Origin: an uncultured Draconibacterium sp.
Lineage (GTDB): Bacteria; Bacteroidota; Bacteroidia; Bacteroidales; Prolixibacteraceae
Length of the DNA stretch: 64,000 bases
Reading direction: 5' to 3'
Assembly: GCF_963677565.1 (NCBI RefSeq)
Contig: NZ_OY781981.1
Location: 3,526,001 to 3,590,000 of the forward strand
Shown: in pieces, positions 17,561 through 25,388 of the stretch
Layout: the number at the start of each line of letters is the position of its first letter
Position numbering within the stretch: the stretch's first letter is position 1
Position numbers and translations under genes: made by a program
Notes under the pieces: generated by a model
The model's database searches: none
What the model saw: only the letters and a program-made list of their open reading frames with translations
Told to the model about the DNA's origin: nothing

Positions 17561-19072
17561 ATGAATTATTCAAAACGATTCATCCTGGCAATTGATCAGA
17601 GTACATCAGCAACTAAAGTTATCCTCTTTAATAAGAACGGAAAAGTTGTAGATCGTATAACAATTGCCCATGAGCAGTACTATCCTTCCCCTGGCTTTGT
17701 TGAGCACGATCCTGTAGAAATATTTACAAATACTATTCAGGGAATTGAAAAGATTCTGAAAGCAAATAATGCTTCCGAAGAAGATCTGGCAAGCATCGCT
17801 ATTACTAACCAGCGAGAAACAGCTATGATATGGGATAAACACTCTGGAGAGCCTGTAGCAAATGCAGCTGTTTGGCAATGTCAGCGAGGAGCAGAATATT
17901 GCGATGAGTTAAAAGGAAAAGGTTTTACGCCGATGGTTTCTGAAAAAACAGGATTGATTATTGATCCTTACTTTTCAGCCAGTAAGCTGCGTTGGTTAAT
18001 GAATAATAAACCTGAATTAAAAGAAAAGGCGGCTAACAGTGAGTTGTTGCTTGGGACAATGGATAGCTGGCTACTTTGGAAATTAACAGGTGGAAAAGTT
18101 CATGCAACCGATTATTCAAACGCCTGTCGTACCTTATTGTTTAATATCAATACATTAGAATGGGATGATGAATTGATCAACTTGTTTGATCTGGAAAAAA
18201 GTATGTTTCCTGAAGTAAAGTTCAGTAACGAAATCTTTGGTTATACAGAACCATCCGTGATTTTTGATAAACCCCTGCCAATTTCAGGATTGCTAGGTGA
18301 TTCACATGCTGCACTGTTCGGTCAGAATTGTTTTCTCCCTGGAATGGGAAAGGCAACTTACGGAACAGGGTCATCAATAATGATGAATATCGGTGAAGAG
18401 CCAATTCCGTCTCCGGAAGGTTTAGTGACATCAATTGGTTATGGATTAGATAAAAAAATATTCTATGTATATGAAGGAAATATTCATTGTACCGGGGATA
18501 CTATTAATTGGTTAAAAAACGATTTGCAGCTTATTAACGATGCATCGGAAACCGAGGCACTTGCATGTTCGGTAGATAATAATAATGGAGTATACCTTGT
18601 TCCCGCCTTTGTTGGGCTTGGTGCACCTTACTGGGATAATTCGGCGCGTGCATGTTTGTCGGGTATGGCACGTAATACTAAAAAAGCTCACGTTGTTCGT
18701 GCTGCGATCGAAAGTATTGCTTACCAGGTAAAAGACCTGATTTCTTTAATGGAAGAAAAAGGTGAAATCCAATTGCAGGAACTTCGTGTAGACGGAGGCC
18801 CTACAAAGAATAGTTTCTTAATGCAATTCCAATCTGATATGCTGGGACGAACGGTTGTTCGCGCTGAAATTGAAGAAGTGTCAGCACTTGGCGCAACATT
18901 TATGGCCGGATTGGCTACAGGATTTTGGAAAGATCTTGATGAAATTGCTTCATTAAGGGAGTCCGCACTGGAGTACAATCCGAAACTGGATTCTGAAAAT
19001 ACAAAAGAGCTCTATAGCGGTTGGAAAAAGGCAGTAGAAAGAGCAAGACTTAAAACTAAAATCAAATTATAA
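17561..19072 (+). CDS. FGGY-family carbohydrate kinase, probable apulose kinase
   Basis: A 503-residue cytoplasmic sugar kinase of the glycerol-kinase branch of the FGGY family: the first actin-like fold opens with LAIDQSTSATKVILFNKNG, then AITNQRETAMIWDK and WQCQRGAEYC; the second has GLLGDSHAALFGQ, the phosphate-loop ATYGTGSSIMMN, FVGLGAPYWDNSARACLSGM and VDGGPTKNSFLMQF. Automated annotation would call it GlpK, but there is no glycerol facilitator or glycerol-3-phosphate dehydrogenase nearby. Instead it leads an operon with a fucose-isomerase-like enzyme and a split transketolase, the arrangement described for D-apiose use (kinase AplK, transketolase AptA/AptB). I infer phosphorylation of D-apulose to apulose-4-phosphate. 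Another ketose or glycerol remain alternatives. Confidence 0.85.
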   Translation: MNYSKRFILAIDQSTSATKVILFNKNGKVVDRITIAHEQYYPSPGFVEHDPVEIFTNTIQGIEKILKANNASEEDLASIAITNQRETAMIWDKHSGEPVANAAVWQCQRGAEYCDELKGKGFTPMVSEKTGLIIDPYFSASKLRWLMNNKPELKEKAANSELLLGTMDSWLLWKLTGGKVHATDYSNACRTLLFNINTLEWDDELINLFDLEKSMFPEVKFSNEIFGYTEPSVIFDKPLPISGLLGDSHAALFGQNCFLPGMGKATYGTGSSIMMNIGEEPIPSPEGLVTSIGYGLDKKIFYVYEGNIHCTGDTINWLKNDLQLINDASETEALACSVDNNNGVYLVPAFVGLGAPYWDNSARACLSGMARNTKKAHVVRAAIESIAYQVKDLISLMEEKGEIQLQELRVDGGPTKNSFLMQFQSDMLGRTVVRAEIEEVSALGATFMAGLATGFWKDLDEIASLRESALEYNPKLDSENTKELYSGWKKAVERARLKTKIKL

Positions 19073-19089
19073 ATCAAAAAAGTAAAACG

Positions 19090-20505
19090 ATGAAACAAAA
19101 CAAACAAACATTTGGGGTGATAATTGCCACCAGAAACATTTTCAATTTTCAATTGGCGGTTGATGCCCGTAAAAAAGTGCTTGACAAATTGGCGGCCTTA
19201 GGATTTGGTTCTGTGATCCTTCCTGAAAGTGAAACGCCAACTGGCAATATCGAAGGTTATGAAGATGCTGTAAAATGTGCTAAATATTTCAAGCAAAATG
19301 CCGATGTTATTGATGGAATTATTGTAGTTCTTCCAAACTTTGGTGATGAACTAGGAGTTGTGAATACCATTGATATGGCCGGATTGAATGTTCCTGTTTT
19401 GGTAGTTGCAGTTGACGACGACAACGACAAGGTGGATGTGAAAAGCCGTCGTGATGCATTCTGTGGAAAATTATCGGTTTGCAACAACTTCTATCAGTAC
19501 GGAATTAAATTTACTGATACTACTTACCACACTTATTCGCTGGACTGCGAAGAGTTTACTAAAGATATTTACAAGTTTGCCGGAATTTGCCGTGTTGTTA
19601 ATGGAATGAAAGGTTTGCGTGTTGGTGCTATTGGTACTCGTCCAATAGGTTTTCAAACCATGCGTGTAAGCGAGAAGATTTTACAACGTGCAGGTATTAC
19701 AGTTGTTCCTGTTGATATGTCGGAGATTTTGGCAGCCGCCGAGAAAATTGACGAAAATGCACCTGAAGTAAAAGAAAAAGTTGAGGCTATTCAGAAATAT
19801 GGTACTTGTAATATTCTTCATAAAGGCCAAATCAGCAAACAGGCCCGTTTTGGATTAGCTGTTGAAAACTGGATAGAAGAAAATGATATTGATATTTCAG
19901 CTCTTCAGTGCTGGGAATCGATTGAGAAGAATTTTGGTTGTGCAGCTTGTGTAACTATGAGTATGATGGGCGAGAAGTTAATGCCATCGGCTTGCGAGGT
20001 TGACATTGCAGGAACAATTGGTATGTACGCGTTGGCTTTGGCTTCACAGAAACCATCGGCATTGCTCGACTGGAACAACAACTTTGCTGAAGATCGGGAC
20101 AAATGTGTCTTGACACACTGTAGTAACTATCCAAAATCATTCTTCGAAAATGAGATTGAAATTGGAAGTCTTGATGTACTTGGTACAGTATTAGGACAGC
20201 AGGACACATTTGGAGCCGTAAAAGGTAAAGTCGCAGCTGGTAAAATGACTTATTTCAGAATTTCAACCGACGACTCAAAAGGTGGAATTAAATCGTACCT
20301 GGGCGAAGGTGTAATTACTGACGATCCTTACGGAATGGACGGTGGTATTGCAGTTTGTGAGATTCCAAACCTGCAGAACCTGATGAAGTACATGTGCAAA
20401 AATGGTTTCGAACACCACGTTGGAATGGTTCGGGGACACGTTTCTGCAATTCTTGAAGAGGCCATCGGAAATTATATGGGCTGGGACGTTTACACACATG
20501 AATAA
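19090..20505 (+). CDS. L-fucose/L-arabinose isomerase-family protein, probable D-apiose isomerase
   Basis: A 471-residue cytoplasmic aldose-ketose isomerase, 17 nt after the kinase. It opens with FGVIIATRNIFNFQLAVDAR and has the two-domain fucose isomerase layout: DGIIVVLPNFGDELGVVNTI, VGAIGTRPIGFQTMRVSEKI, then the active-site region with acidic metal ligands in LQCWESIEKNFGCAACVTMS and PSACEVDIAGTIGMYALALA, and histidines late in the chain (FEHHVGMVRGHVS). It is shorter than the canonical L-fucose isomerase (near 590 residues), and there is no fuculose aldolase in the operon. With kinase and transketolase next to it, D-apiose to D-apulose is the best-fitting reaction (inference). Confidence 0.85.
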   Translation: MKQNKQTFGVIIATRNIFNFQLAVDARKKVLDKLAALGFGSVILPESETPTGNIEGYEDAVKCAKYFKQNADVIDGIIVVLPNFGDELGVVNTIDMAGLNVPVLVVAVDDDNDKVDVKSRRDAFCGKLSVCNNFYQYGIKFTDTTYHTYSLDCEEFTKDIYKFAGICRVVNGMKGLRVGAIGTRPIGFQTMRVSEKILQRAGITVVPVDMSEILAAAEKIDENAPEVKEKVEAIQKYGTCNILHKGQISKQARFGLAVENWIEENDIDISALQCWESIEKNFGCAACVTMSMMGEKLMPSACEVDIAGTIGMYALALASQKPSALLDWNNNFAEDRDKCVLTHCSNYPKSFFENEIEIGSLDVLGTVLGQQDTFGAVKGKVAAGKMTYFRISTDDSKGGIKSYLGEGVITDDPYGMDGGIAVCEIPNLQNLMKYMCKNGFEHHVGMVRGHVSAILEEAIGNYMGWDVYTHE

Positions 20506-20525
20506 TCAACTTAACAACTTAGACT

Positions 20526-21542
20526 ATGATACTCGTTCATAATTATGGCCTGGCACTGTTTTTCTTTTTTGTGTCAATGGTATGTTGGGGATCTTGGGCC
20601 AATACGCAAAAGCTGGCAGCCCGCACCTGGCGTTTCGAACTTTTTTACTGGGATTTAACGCTCGGGTTGTTGCTTGCGGCAACTGTTGCAGCATTTACTT
20701 TCGGTAGTATGGGAACCGAAGGCCGTACTTTCATCCAGGATCTGGCACAAGCCGATAGCAGTAGCATTTTTAATGCAATGCTTGGAGGAATTGTCTGGAA
20801 CCTCGGTAATATTCTGTTAACAGCAGCAATTGCAGTTGCCGGAATGTCGGTTGGCTTTCCGATTGGCGGAGGTTTAGCCTGGATACTTGGAATTGTTTTC
20901 AACTTTGTTCTGGTAATTCTGGATAAAGGAAAACCTGAAGGAAATGTTACGCTACTGTTTATTGGTGTTGCGGTAATTATTGTTGCCATTTATTTGAGTA
21001 TGCTGTCGTATAAACGTCTGGCACAGAAACAGGAGAAAGCATCTGCAAAAGGTATTCTGTTGTCGGTTGGCGCTGGTTTGTTGATCGCATTCTTCTACGG
21101 ATTGGTAGTAAAATCACTTGATAACAGCTTTGTTTCTGGTGGAGCAGGAAATCTTACTCCGTATACCGGTGTATTCTTTTTTGCAGTTGGAGTTACTGTA
21201 AGTACGCCAATTTTCAACCCGATATTTATGAAATTCCCTGTTGAAGGAGAGCCTGTAAAAATGAAAGAATATTTCAAAGGCGACCTTAAAACGCACTCTG
21301 TTGGTGTTTTGGGTGGATTGATCTGGATGACAGGTATGGTGGTAAGTTTTATGTCGGCAGGAAGTGCCAATCCGGCAATATCATATGCACTTAGTAATGC
21401 AGCACCGGTTGTAGCTATTTTGTGGGGCGTGTTTGTATGGAAGGAGTTCAAGGGAGCTCCGAAGGGTACAAATGCCTTGCTGGCGACCATGTTTGTGTTA
21501 TTCCTGGTTGGGTTGGTGTTGATATCGATGTCGAATAGTTAG
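20526..21542 (+). CDS. GRP/RhaT-like sugar transporter (drug/metabolite transporter superfamily)
   Basis: A 338-residue integral inner-membrane protein with about ten hydrophobic helices, starting MILVHNYGLALFFFFVSMVC. It has the internal repeat architecture of the drug/metabolite superfamily and resembles glucose/ribose porters, RhaT and ureide permeases (GIVWNLGNILLTAAIAVAG, VGFPIGGGLAWILGIVFNF, WMTGMVVSFMSAG, ALSNAAPVVAILWGVFVWKE). Such carriers are proton- or cation-coupled symporters. It sits between the isomerase and the transketolase genes, so it should import the free sugar of this operon, D-apiose on my reading, from periplasm to cytoplasm. Confidence 0.9.
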   Translation: MILVHNYGLALFFFFVSMVCWGSWANTQKLAARTWRFELFYWDLTLGLLLAATVAAFTFGSMGTEGRTFIQDLAQADSSSIFNAMLGGIVWNLGNILLTAAIAVAGMSVGFPIGGGLAWILGIVFNFVLVILDKGKPEGNVTLLFIGVAVIIVAIYLSMLSYKRLAQKQEKASAKGILLSVGAGLLIAFFYGLVVKSLDNSFVSGGAGNLTPYTGVFFFAVGVTVSTPIFNPIFMKFPVEGEPVKMKEYFKGDLKTHSVGVLGGLIWMTGMVVSFMSAGSANPAISYALSNAAPVVAILWGVFVWKEFKGAPKGTNALLATMFVLFLVGLVLISMSNS

Positions 21543-21567
21543 AATAGAAATGGATTAGTAAAAGGAA

Positions 21568-22404
21568 ATGGATTATAGTATTAATGAATTAGAAAAAGAG
21601 GCGATTGAGATCAGAAAGCGTACGCTTGAGGTCATTTATAGCGCCGGAGGAGGACACACCGGCGGCTCTATGTCGCTGGTGGACATCCTCACCGCACTGT
21701 ATTTTTCGGTAATGAACATCGATCCGGGAAATATGAATGATAACAAGCGCGATCGTTTTATTCTGAGCAAAGGACACTCGGTTGAAGGCTACTACGCCGT
21801 TCTTGAACGGAGAGGTTTTATCGATCGTGCGCTGCTTGACACTTACGGTAAGTTTAATTCGGATCTCACCGGTCACCCAACCCGTAAAATTAAGGGAATT
21901 GAGGTGAATTCGGGAGCACTCGGACACGGACTTTCTGTTGGTGTTGGAATGGCAATTGCTTCGAAAAGACAAAACCTGGGTTTTAAAACCTATGTGTTGA
22001 TGGGAGATGGAGAACATGGTGAAGGATCGATAATGGAAGCTGCAGCATCTGCGGGTCATTATAAACTGGACAACCTGGTTGCAATTATCGACAGGAATAA
22101 CTTACAGATCAGTGGACCTACAGAAGATGTTTTGGCTATTGAAGATTTGCAGAAAAAATATGAAGCAAATGGCTGGGCAGTAGTAAATGTTGACGGACAT
22201 GATATGGGAGCACTGATTGAGGTATTCAATTCGTGCCCGATGGAAGCAAACAAGCCAACTTTTATAATTGCAAACACCATTAAGGGAAAAGGAGCTTCGT
22301 TTATGGAGAACAAAGCGGTTTGGCATCATAAAGTGCCAGGTGCCGAAGAGTTGGAGATGGCGATTAAAGAATTGAATGAAAGAAAGGAGGCTTTGTATGT
22401 CTAG
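21568..22404 (+). CDS. Transketolase N-terminal (thiamine-diphosphate) subunit
   Basis: A 278-residue protein covering only the TPP-binding half of transketolase. Motifs: YSAGGGHTGGSMSLVDILTA, LSKGHSVEGYYAVLE, SGALGHGLSVGVGMAIASK, and the TPP/Mg motif MGDGEHGEGSIMEAA ... AIIDRNN. It must pair with the pyrimidine-binding subunit encoded by the next, overlapping gene. Split transketolases occur in archaea and in dedicated sugar pathways, including apulose-4-phosphate transketolase (AptA/AptB) and the sulfoquinovose transketolase route. The partner genes favour apulose-4-phosphate here; an acceptor such as glyceraldehyde-3-phosphate would give xylulose-5-phosphate plus dihydroxyacetone phosphate. 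Confidence 0.93.
   Translation: MDYSINELEKEAIEIRKRTLEVIYSAGGGHTGGSMSLVDILTALYFSVMNIDPGNMNDNKRDRFILSKGHSVEGYYAVLERRGFIDRALLDTYGKFNSDLTGHPTRKIKGIEVNSGALGHGLSVGVGMAIASKRQNLGFKTYVLMGDGEHGEGSIMEAAASAGHYKLDNLVAIIDRNNLQISGPTEDVLAIEDLQKKYEANGWAVVNVDGHDMGALIEVFNSCPMEANKPTFIIANTIKGKGASFMENKAVWHHKVPGAEELEMAIKELNERKEALYV
22383..22390 (+). promoter_or_regulatory. Strong Shine-Dalgarno site deciding the transketolase C-subunit start
   Basis: AAAGGAGG lies 6 nt before the ATG at 22397, inside the end of the upstream gene. Such a strong site is unusual in Bacteroidota. It favours the ATG at 22397 over the in-frame ATG at 22376 and would promote translational coupling and equal subunit amounts. Confidence 0.7.
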
Positions 22405-23338
22405 TAGTGTTATTCCATGCCGAAAAGCGTTTACCAATACAATTTTGGAAGAGGCGAAGACCGACAAGAACATTTTTGTTGTAACATCGGATGCGAGGGG
22501 AAGTGTAACGCTTGACCAGTACGCTAAAGAGTTGCCGGAACAATTTGTTGAGGTAGGAATTGCCGAGCAAAATGCAGTGGGTGTAAGTGCCGGTTTGGCG
22601 CTGTCGGGAAATAATGTTTTTGTGTGCGGCCCGGCATGTTTTTACTCGGCACGCGCATTGGAGCAGGTAAAAGTTGATATTGCGTACACCAACACAAACG
22701 TAAAAATTATAGGTGTAAGTGGCGGCGTTAGTTATGGCGCGCTGGGAGCAACCCATCACAGTTTACACGATTTGGCTGTTATGCGCACCTTCCCCGGAAT
22801 GGAAGTTTATTTGCCGGCTGACCGTTTTCAAACGACAAAACTTATCCAGCATTTGGTGAAATCGGAAATTCCGGCTTATGTTCGGATGGGGCGAAATGCA
22901 GTTCCCGATGTGTATACCGAGAGTGATGACTTTGAATTTGGCAAAGCTAAAGTATTGTCAGAAGGAAAAGATATTGCCCTGATCGCAACAGGCGAGACTG
23001 TTTATCATGCGCTTAAAGCTGCCGAGAAATTGGCTGAAGAAGGCATTGAAGCTACAGTGGTTGATCTGGTTTCTGTGAAACCATTTGATGAAGAGACGGT
23101 TTTGAATGCCATAAAAAATACAAAATGTGTTTTAACAGTTGAAGAGCACAGCATTTATGGTGGGGTTGGAGCAATGGTTGCAGAACTTACATCGCAGGAA
23201 TATCCGGTGAAAATGAGAATTCTTGGCATTCCTGATGAAAATGTAATTAATGCGAAACCAATCGAAATACTTGAGTATTATGGCTTAACAACTGAAAATA
23301 TTGTTTTGGAAGCCAAGAAACTGCTTGGCGGATTATAA
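22397..23338 (+). CDS. Transketolase C-terminal (pyrimidine-binding) subunit
   Basis: I place the start at 22397 (313 residues, MSSSVIPCRKAFTN) because of the AAAGGAGG site; a longer frame begins at 22376. The gene overlaps the TK-N stop by 8 nt. It carries the pyrimidine-binding half with the catalytic glutamate motif FVEVGIAEQNAVGVSAGLAL, HHSLHDLAVMRTFPGMEVYL, YVRMGRNAVPDVY, and the C-terminal transketolase domain (DIALIATGETVYHALKAAEK, ATVVDLVSVKPFDEETV, CVLTVEEHSIYGGVGAMVAE). The two subunits form the active heterotetramer. It is the last gene of the DeoR-controlled operon. Confidence 0.93.
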   Translation: MSSSVIPCRKAFTNTILEEAKTDKNIFVVTSDARGSVTLDQYAKELPEQFVEVGIAEQNAVGVSAGLALSGNNVFVCGPACFYSARALEQVKVDIAYTNTNVKIIGVSGGVSYGALGATHHSLHDLAVMRTFPGMEVYLPADRFQTTKLIQHLVKSEIPAYVRMGRNAVPDVYTESDDFEFGKAKVLSEGKDIALIATGETVYHALKAAEKLAEEGIEATVVDLVSVKPFDEETVLNAIKNTKCVLTVEEHSIYGGVGAMVAELTSQEYPVKMRILGIPDENVINAKPIEILEYYGLTTENIVLEAKKLLGGL

Positions 23339-23361
23339 AATAGTTGAGTAAAGGAACTGAA

Positions 23362-23395
23362 GAAAACGCTTGGATCGTTTGGTTTAGGCGTTTTC
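23362..23395 (+). terminator. Possible terminator after the transketolase operon
   Basis: GAAAACGC and GCGTTTTC form an 8-bp stem with an 18-nt loop, 23 nt after the stop. The T's are within the 3' arm rather than after it, so this is a weak terminator candidate. Confidence 0.4.
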
Positions 23396-23505
23396 AAAAT
23401 AAAGAGTTGACTTAAAACAGGATAGGATAAAAATAGAAGATCTGATATTTCGAAACGAAAATTTAGTGCATGTTGAATCGCAAATTATTCTAATTTTACG
23501 ATGCT

Positions 23506-24108
23506 GTGAGCGAGAGAATAATTAATAGTACACATAGGGATTTAGTTGAAAAAATAAGGGCTAACGATGAAGCTGCTTTTAAAGTAGTTTATAACGACTA
23601 TTTTTCGAAACTATTTTTCTTTACTTTCGATTTTATTCCTGAAAAAGAAACCGCAGAAAATATTGTACAGGATACATTTATGGCGCTCTGGAAAAACCGA
23701 AAGGTGCTAAAAGACGACACCAATCTTACAGCCTATTTATTTTCTGTTGCCCGAAATAACTGCCTTTACAGGTTGCGCGACGCACGGTATCGGAAAAAGC
23801 TCATTAATAACTCGTTTGATATTAATGAAATCGAGCTCAACATATCATCTTTAAAGTCGTTCGATACATCCGACCTGGCTTTTAACGAAATACAGGCCAT
23901 TATAATTTCTACCCTCGAGGAGCTGCCTGCGCAGTGCAGAAAGGTTTTCGAACTTAGCCGTTTTCATGATAAAAAGAACCGGGAAATATCGGAAGAACTC
24001 AACATTTCTATCAAAACTGTAGAAGGTCATATCTCAAAAAGTCTCAAGATTTTCAGAAATGCGCTGAAAGAATATTTACCTATTGCATCTTGTCTTTTAA
24101 CCCTCTAG
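23506..24108 (+). CDS. ECF-type RNA polymerase sigma factor
   Basis: A 200-residue sigma-70 family protein of the extracytoplasmic-function type. Region 2 is at about 18-80 (DEAAFKVVYNDYFSKLFFF, ENIVQDTFMALWKNRK, YLFSVARNNCLYRLRD) and region 4 at about 130-190 (LEELPAQCRKVFELSRFHDK, REISEELNISIKTVEGHISK). The start is GTG at 23506: an in-frame stop lies five codons upstream and no ATG precedes conserved sequence. With the FecR anti-sigma and the STN-containing SusC that follow, it forms a trans-envelope relay: substrate at the outer membrane releases the sigma factor, which then drives the susC/susD and probably the downstream esterase genes. Confidence 0.95.
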   Translation: MSERIINSTHRDLVEKIRANDEAAFKVVYNDYFSKLFFFTFDFIPEKETAENIVQDTFMALWKNRKVLKDDTNLTAYLFSVARNNCLYRLRDARYRKKLINNSFDINEIELNISSLKSFDTSDLAFNEIQAIIISTLEELPAQCRKVFELSRFHDKKNREISEELNISIKTVEGHISKSLKIFRNALKEYLPIASCLLTL

Positions 24109-24204
24109 CTTTTAGAGGTTTATTTTTGAAAAGAAAAAAAGAGAAAAAAAAAGCAAATTTCACCAAGGGTATTTGCTTACTCGTGCAATAGTATTAATAG
24201 AAGC

Positions 24205-25212
24205 ATGAAGAATTTAAAGAACATAATAGATTACATTACCGGGAATCTTAACGCCGATGTTAAGCGTGGGGTGATTGAGGAGGTTCGTAAAGATGACGAG
24301 CAGGTTGCCCTTTATAAAAAGCTGAAGATTGCCTGGGCTTTATTTTCTTCAACTAAGAAAATGGCGGACTATGATATTGAAAGATCATACAAGCAGCTGC
24401 AAAAAAAAATTGAAAAAGAAGAAGCAAGAGAACGTTATCTTTCGATTGGTAAGGTTTTAAAATACGCTGCCATACTTATTGTTGTGCTTGGTATTCCTTT
24501 GTTTTTTTATCTGAATAAACAAACAGAAACAACAATTCCGGCACCGATCTTAAAATATACATCAGTTGTAGCCGATAATGGACAGACTTCAAAAATTATT
24601 TTACCCGACAGTTCTGTTGTTTGGTTAAACTCCGGTACAAAACTTACTTATAACAATGCTTATTCGTTCAACAATCGCGACTTGGTGCTGGAAGGTCAGG
24701 CTTATTTTAGTGTAAACAGAAATGAATTGATTCCATTAACGGTAGCTTGTAGCGATATAAAAGTGAAGGTGCTGGGGACAAAATTCGATGTTGAAGCTTA
24801 CCCGAATGAAAGCAAAATAAACGTGGTGCTTGAATCGGGAGTAGTGGAGCTGCAGCACAACCAGGCCGACGCTTTTAATTTAAAAATGGAGCCGGGTGAA
24901 AGAGCTCAATATAACCTGGAAACCCAAAAGTTTTTGGTAGACAAGGTTGAAACGGAAGATTTCACCAACTGGAAGGAAGGTTACCTTATTTTCCGGGATT
25001 CGCCAATGAGCGAGGTAGTTGAAAAACTTGAACGAAAATTTAATATCGACATTGTAATTAAAAACACGAGAAGGGAGAATTCGAAATTCAATGCAAAATT
25101 TAAGGATGAAAAATTACCCGAAATTCTCGACTATATTGAATACTCCTGTTCTTACCATTACAGGATTATTGATAACGACGAACTAAATAGAACTATTGTA
25201 GAATTTTACTAA
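24205..25212 (+). CDS. FecR-family anti-sigma factor
   Basis: A 335-residue inner-membrane protein: a cytoplasmic N-terminal part (about 1-85) that should hold the sigma factor, one membrane helix at about 86-103 (LKYAAILIVVLGIPLFFYL), the periplasmic FecR domain (about 120-220: SKIILPDSSVVWLNSGTKLT, YFSVNRNELIPLTV, VLGTKFDVEAYP) and the Bacteroidota C-terminal DUF4974 domain (about 265-333: LIFRDSPMSEVVEKLERKFN). The periplasmic part contacts the STN domain of the SusC protein encoded next. It lies 96 nt after the sigma gene, with no terminator between. Confidence 0.95.
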   Translation: MKNLKNIIDYITGNLNADVKRGVIEEVRKDDEQVALYKKLKIAWALFSSTKKMADYDIERSYKQLQKKIEKEEARERYLSIGKVLKYAAILIVVLGIPLFFYLNKQTETTIPAPILKYTSVVADNGQTSKIILPDSSVVWLNSGTKLTYNNAYSFNNRDLVLEGQAYFSVNRNELIPLTVACSDIKVKVLGTKFDVEAYPNESKINVVLESGVVELQHNQADAFNLKMEPGERAQYNLETQKFLVDKVETEDFTNWKEGYLIFRDSPMSEVVEKLERKFNIDIVIKNTRRENSKFNAKFKDEKLPEILDYIEYSCSYHYRIIDNDELNRTIVEFY

Positions 25213-25280
25213 TTAAACTAACAGAACTAAAACTTATATCGCCTATGAACAGATTCCAATAAAGCTTTCCTTAAAAGGAT

Positions 25281-25346
25281 AAAAGGAGATACGCCAATAT
25301 CCCCTTTTAAGATTCTTTATGTGCCAAAGAATTCAAGCGCTGGCAC
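25281..25346 (+). promoter_or_regulatory. Two hairpins in the leader of the STN-SusC gene
   Basis: AAAAGGAGATA (25281-25291) pairs with TATCCCCTTTT (25298-25308) with one mismatch, and GTGCCA (25321-25326) pairs with TGGCAC (25341-25346). Both lie in the 176 nt between fecR and susC. The first may end regulator transcription or attenuate it, letting susC be made in a different amount from the regulators. Confidence 0.45.
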
Positions 25347-25388
25347 AAAAATTAATTTGAATACATTAACTCAAATCATGACAAATCT

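Noticed and set aside
17561..19072. Straight annotation of the FGGY kinase as glycerol kinase GlpK
   Set aside because: Sequence similarity alone allows it, but no glycerol uptake or glycerol-3-phosphate genes are adjacent, and the isomerase and transketolase neighbours point to a ketose substrate.
19090..20505. L-fucose isomerase of a fucose pathway
   Set aside because: The protein is clearly shorter than L-fucose isomerase, and no fuculose aldolase or fucose permease of the FucP type is present.
21568..23338. Sulfoquinovose transketolase pathway
   Set aside because: The split transketolase would fit, but no sulfoquinovosidase, sulfonate exporter or further sulfo-sugar isomerase is found.
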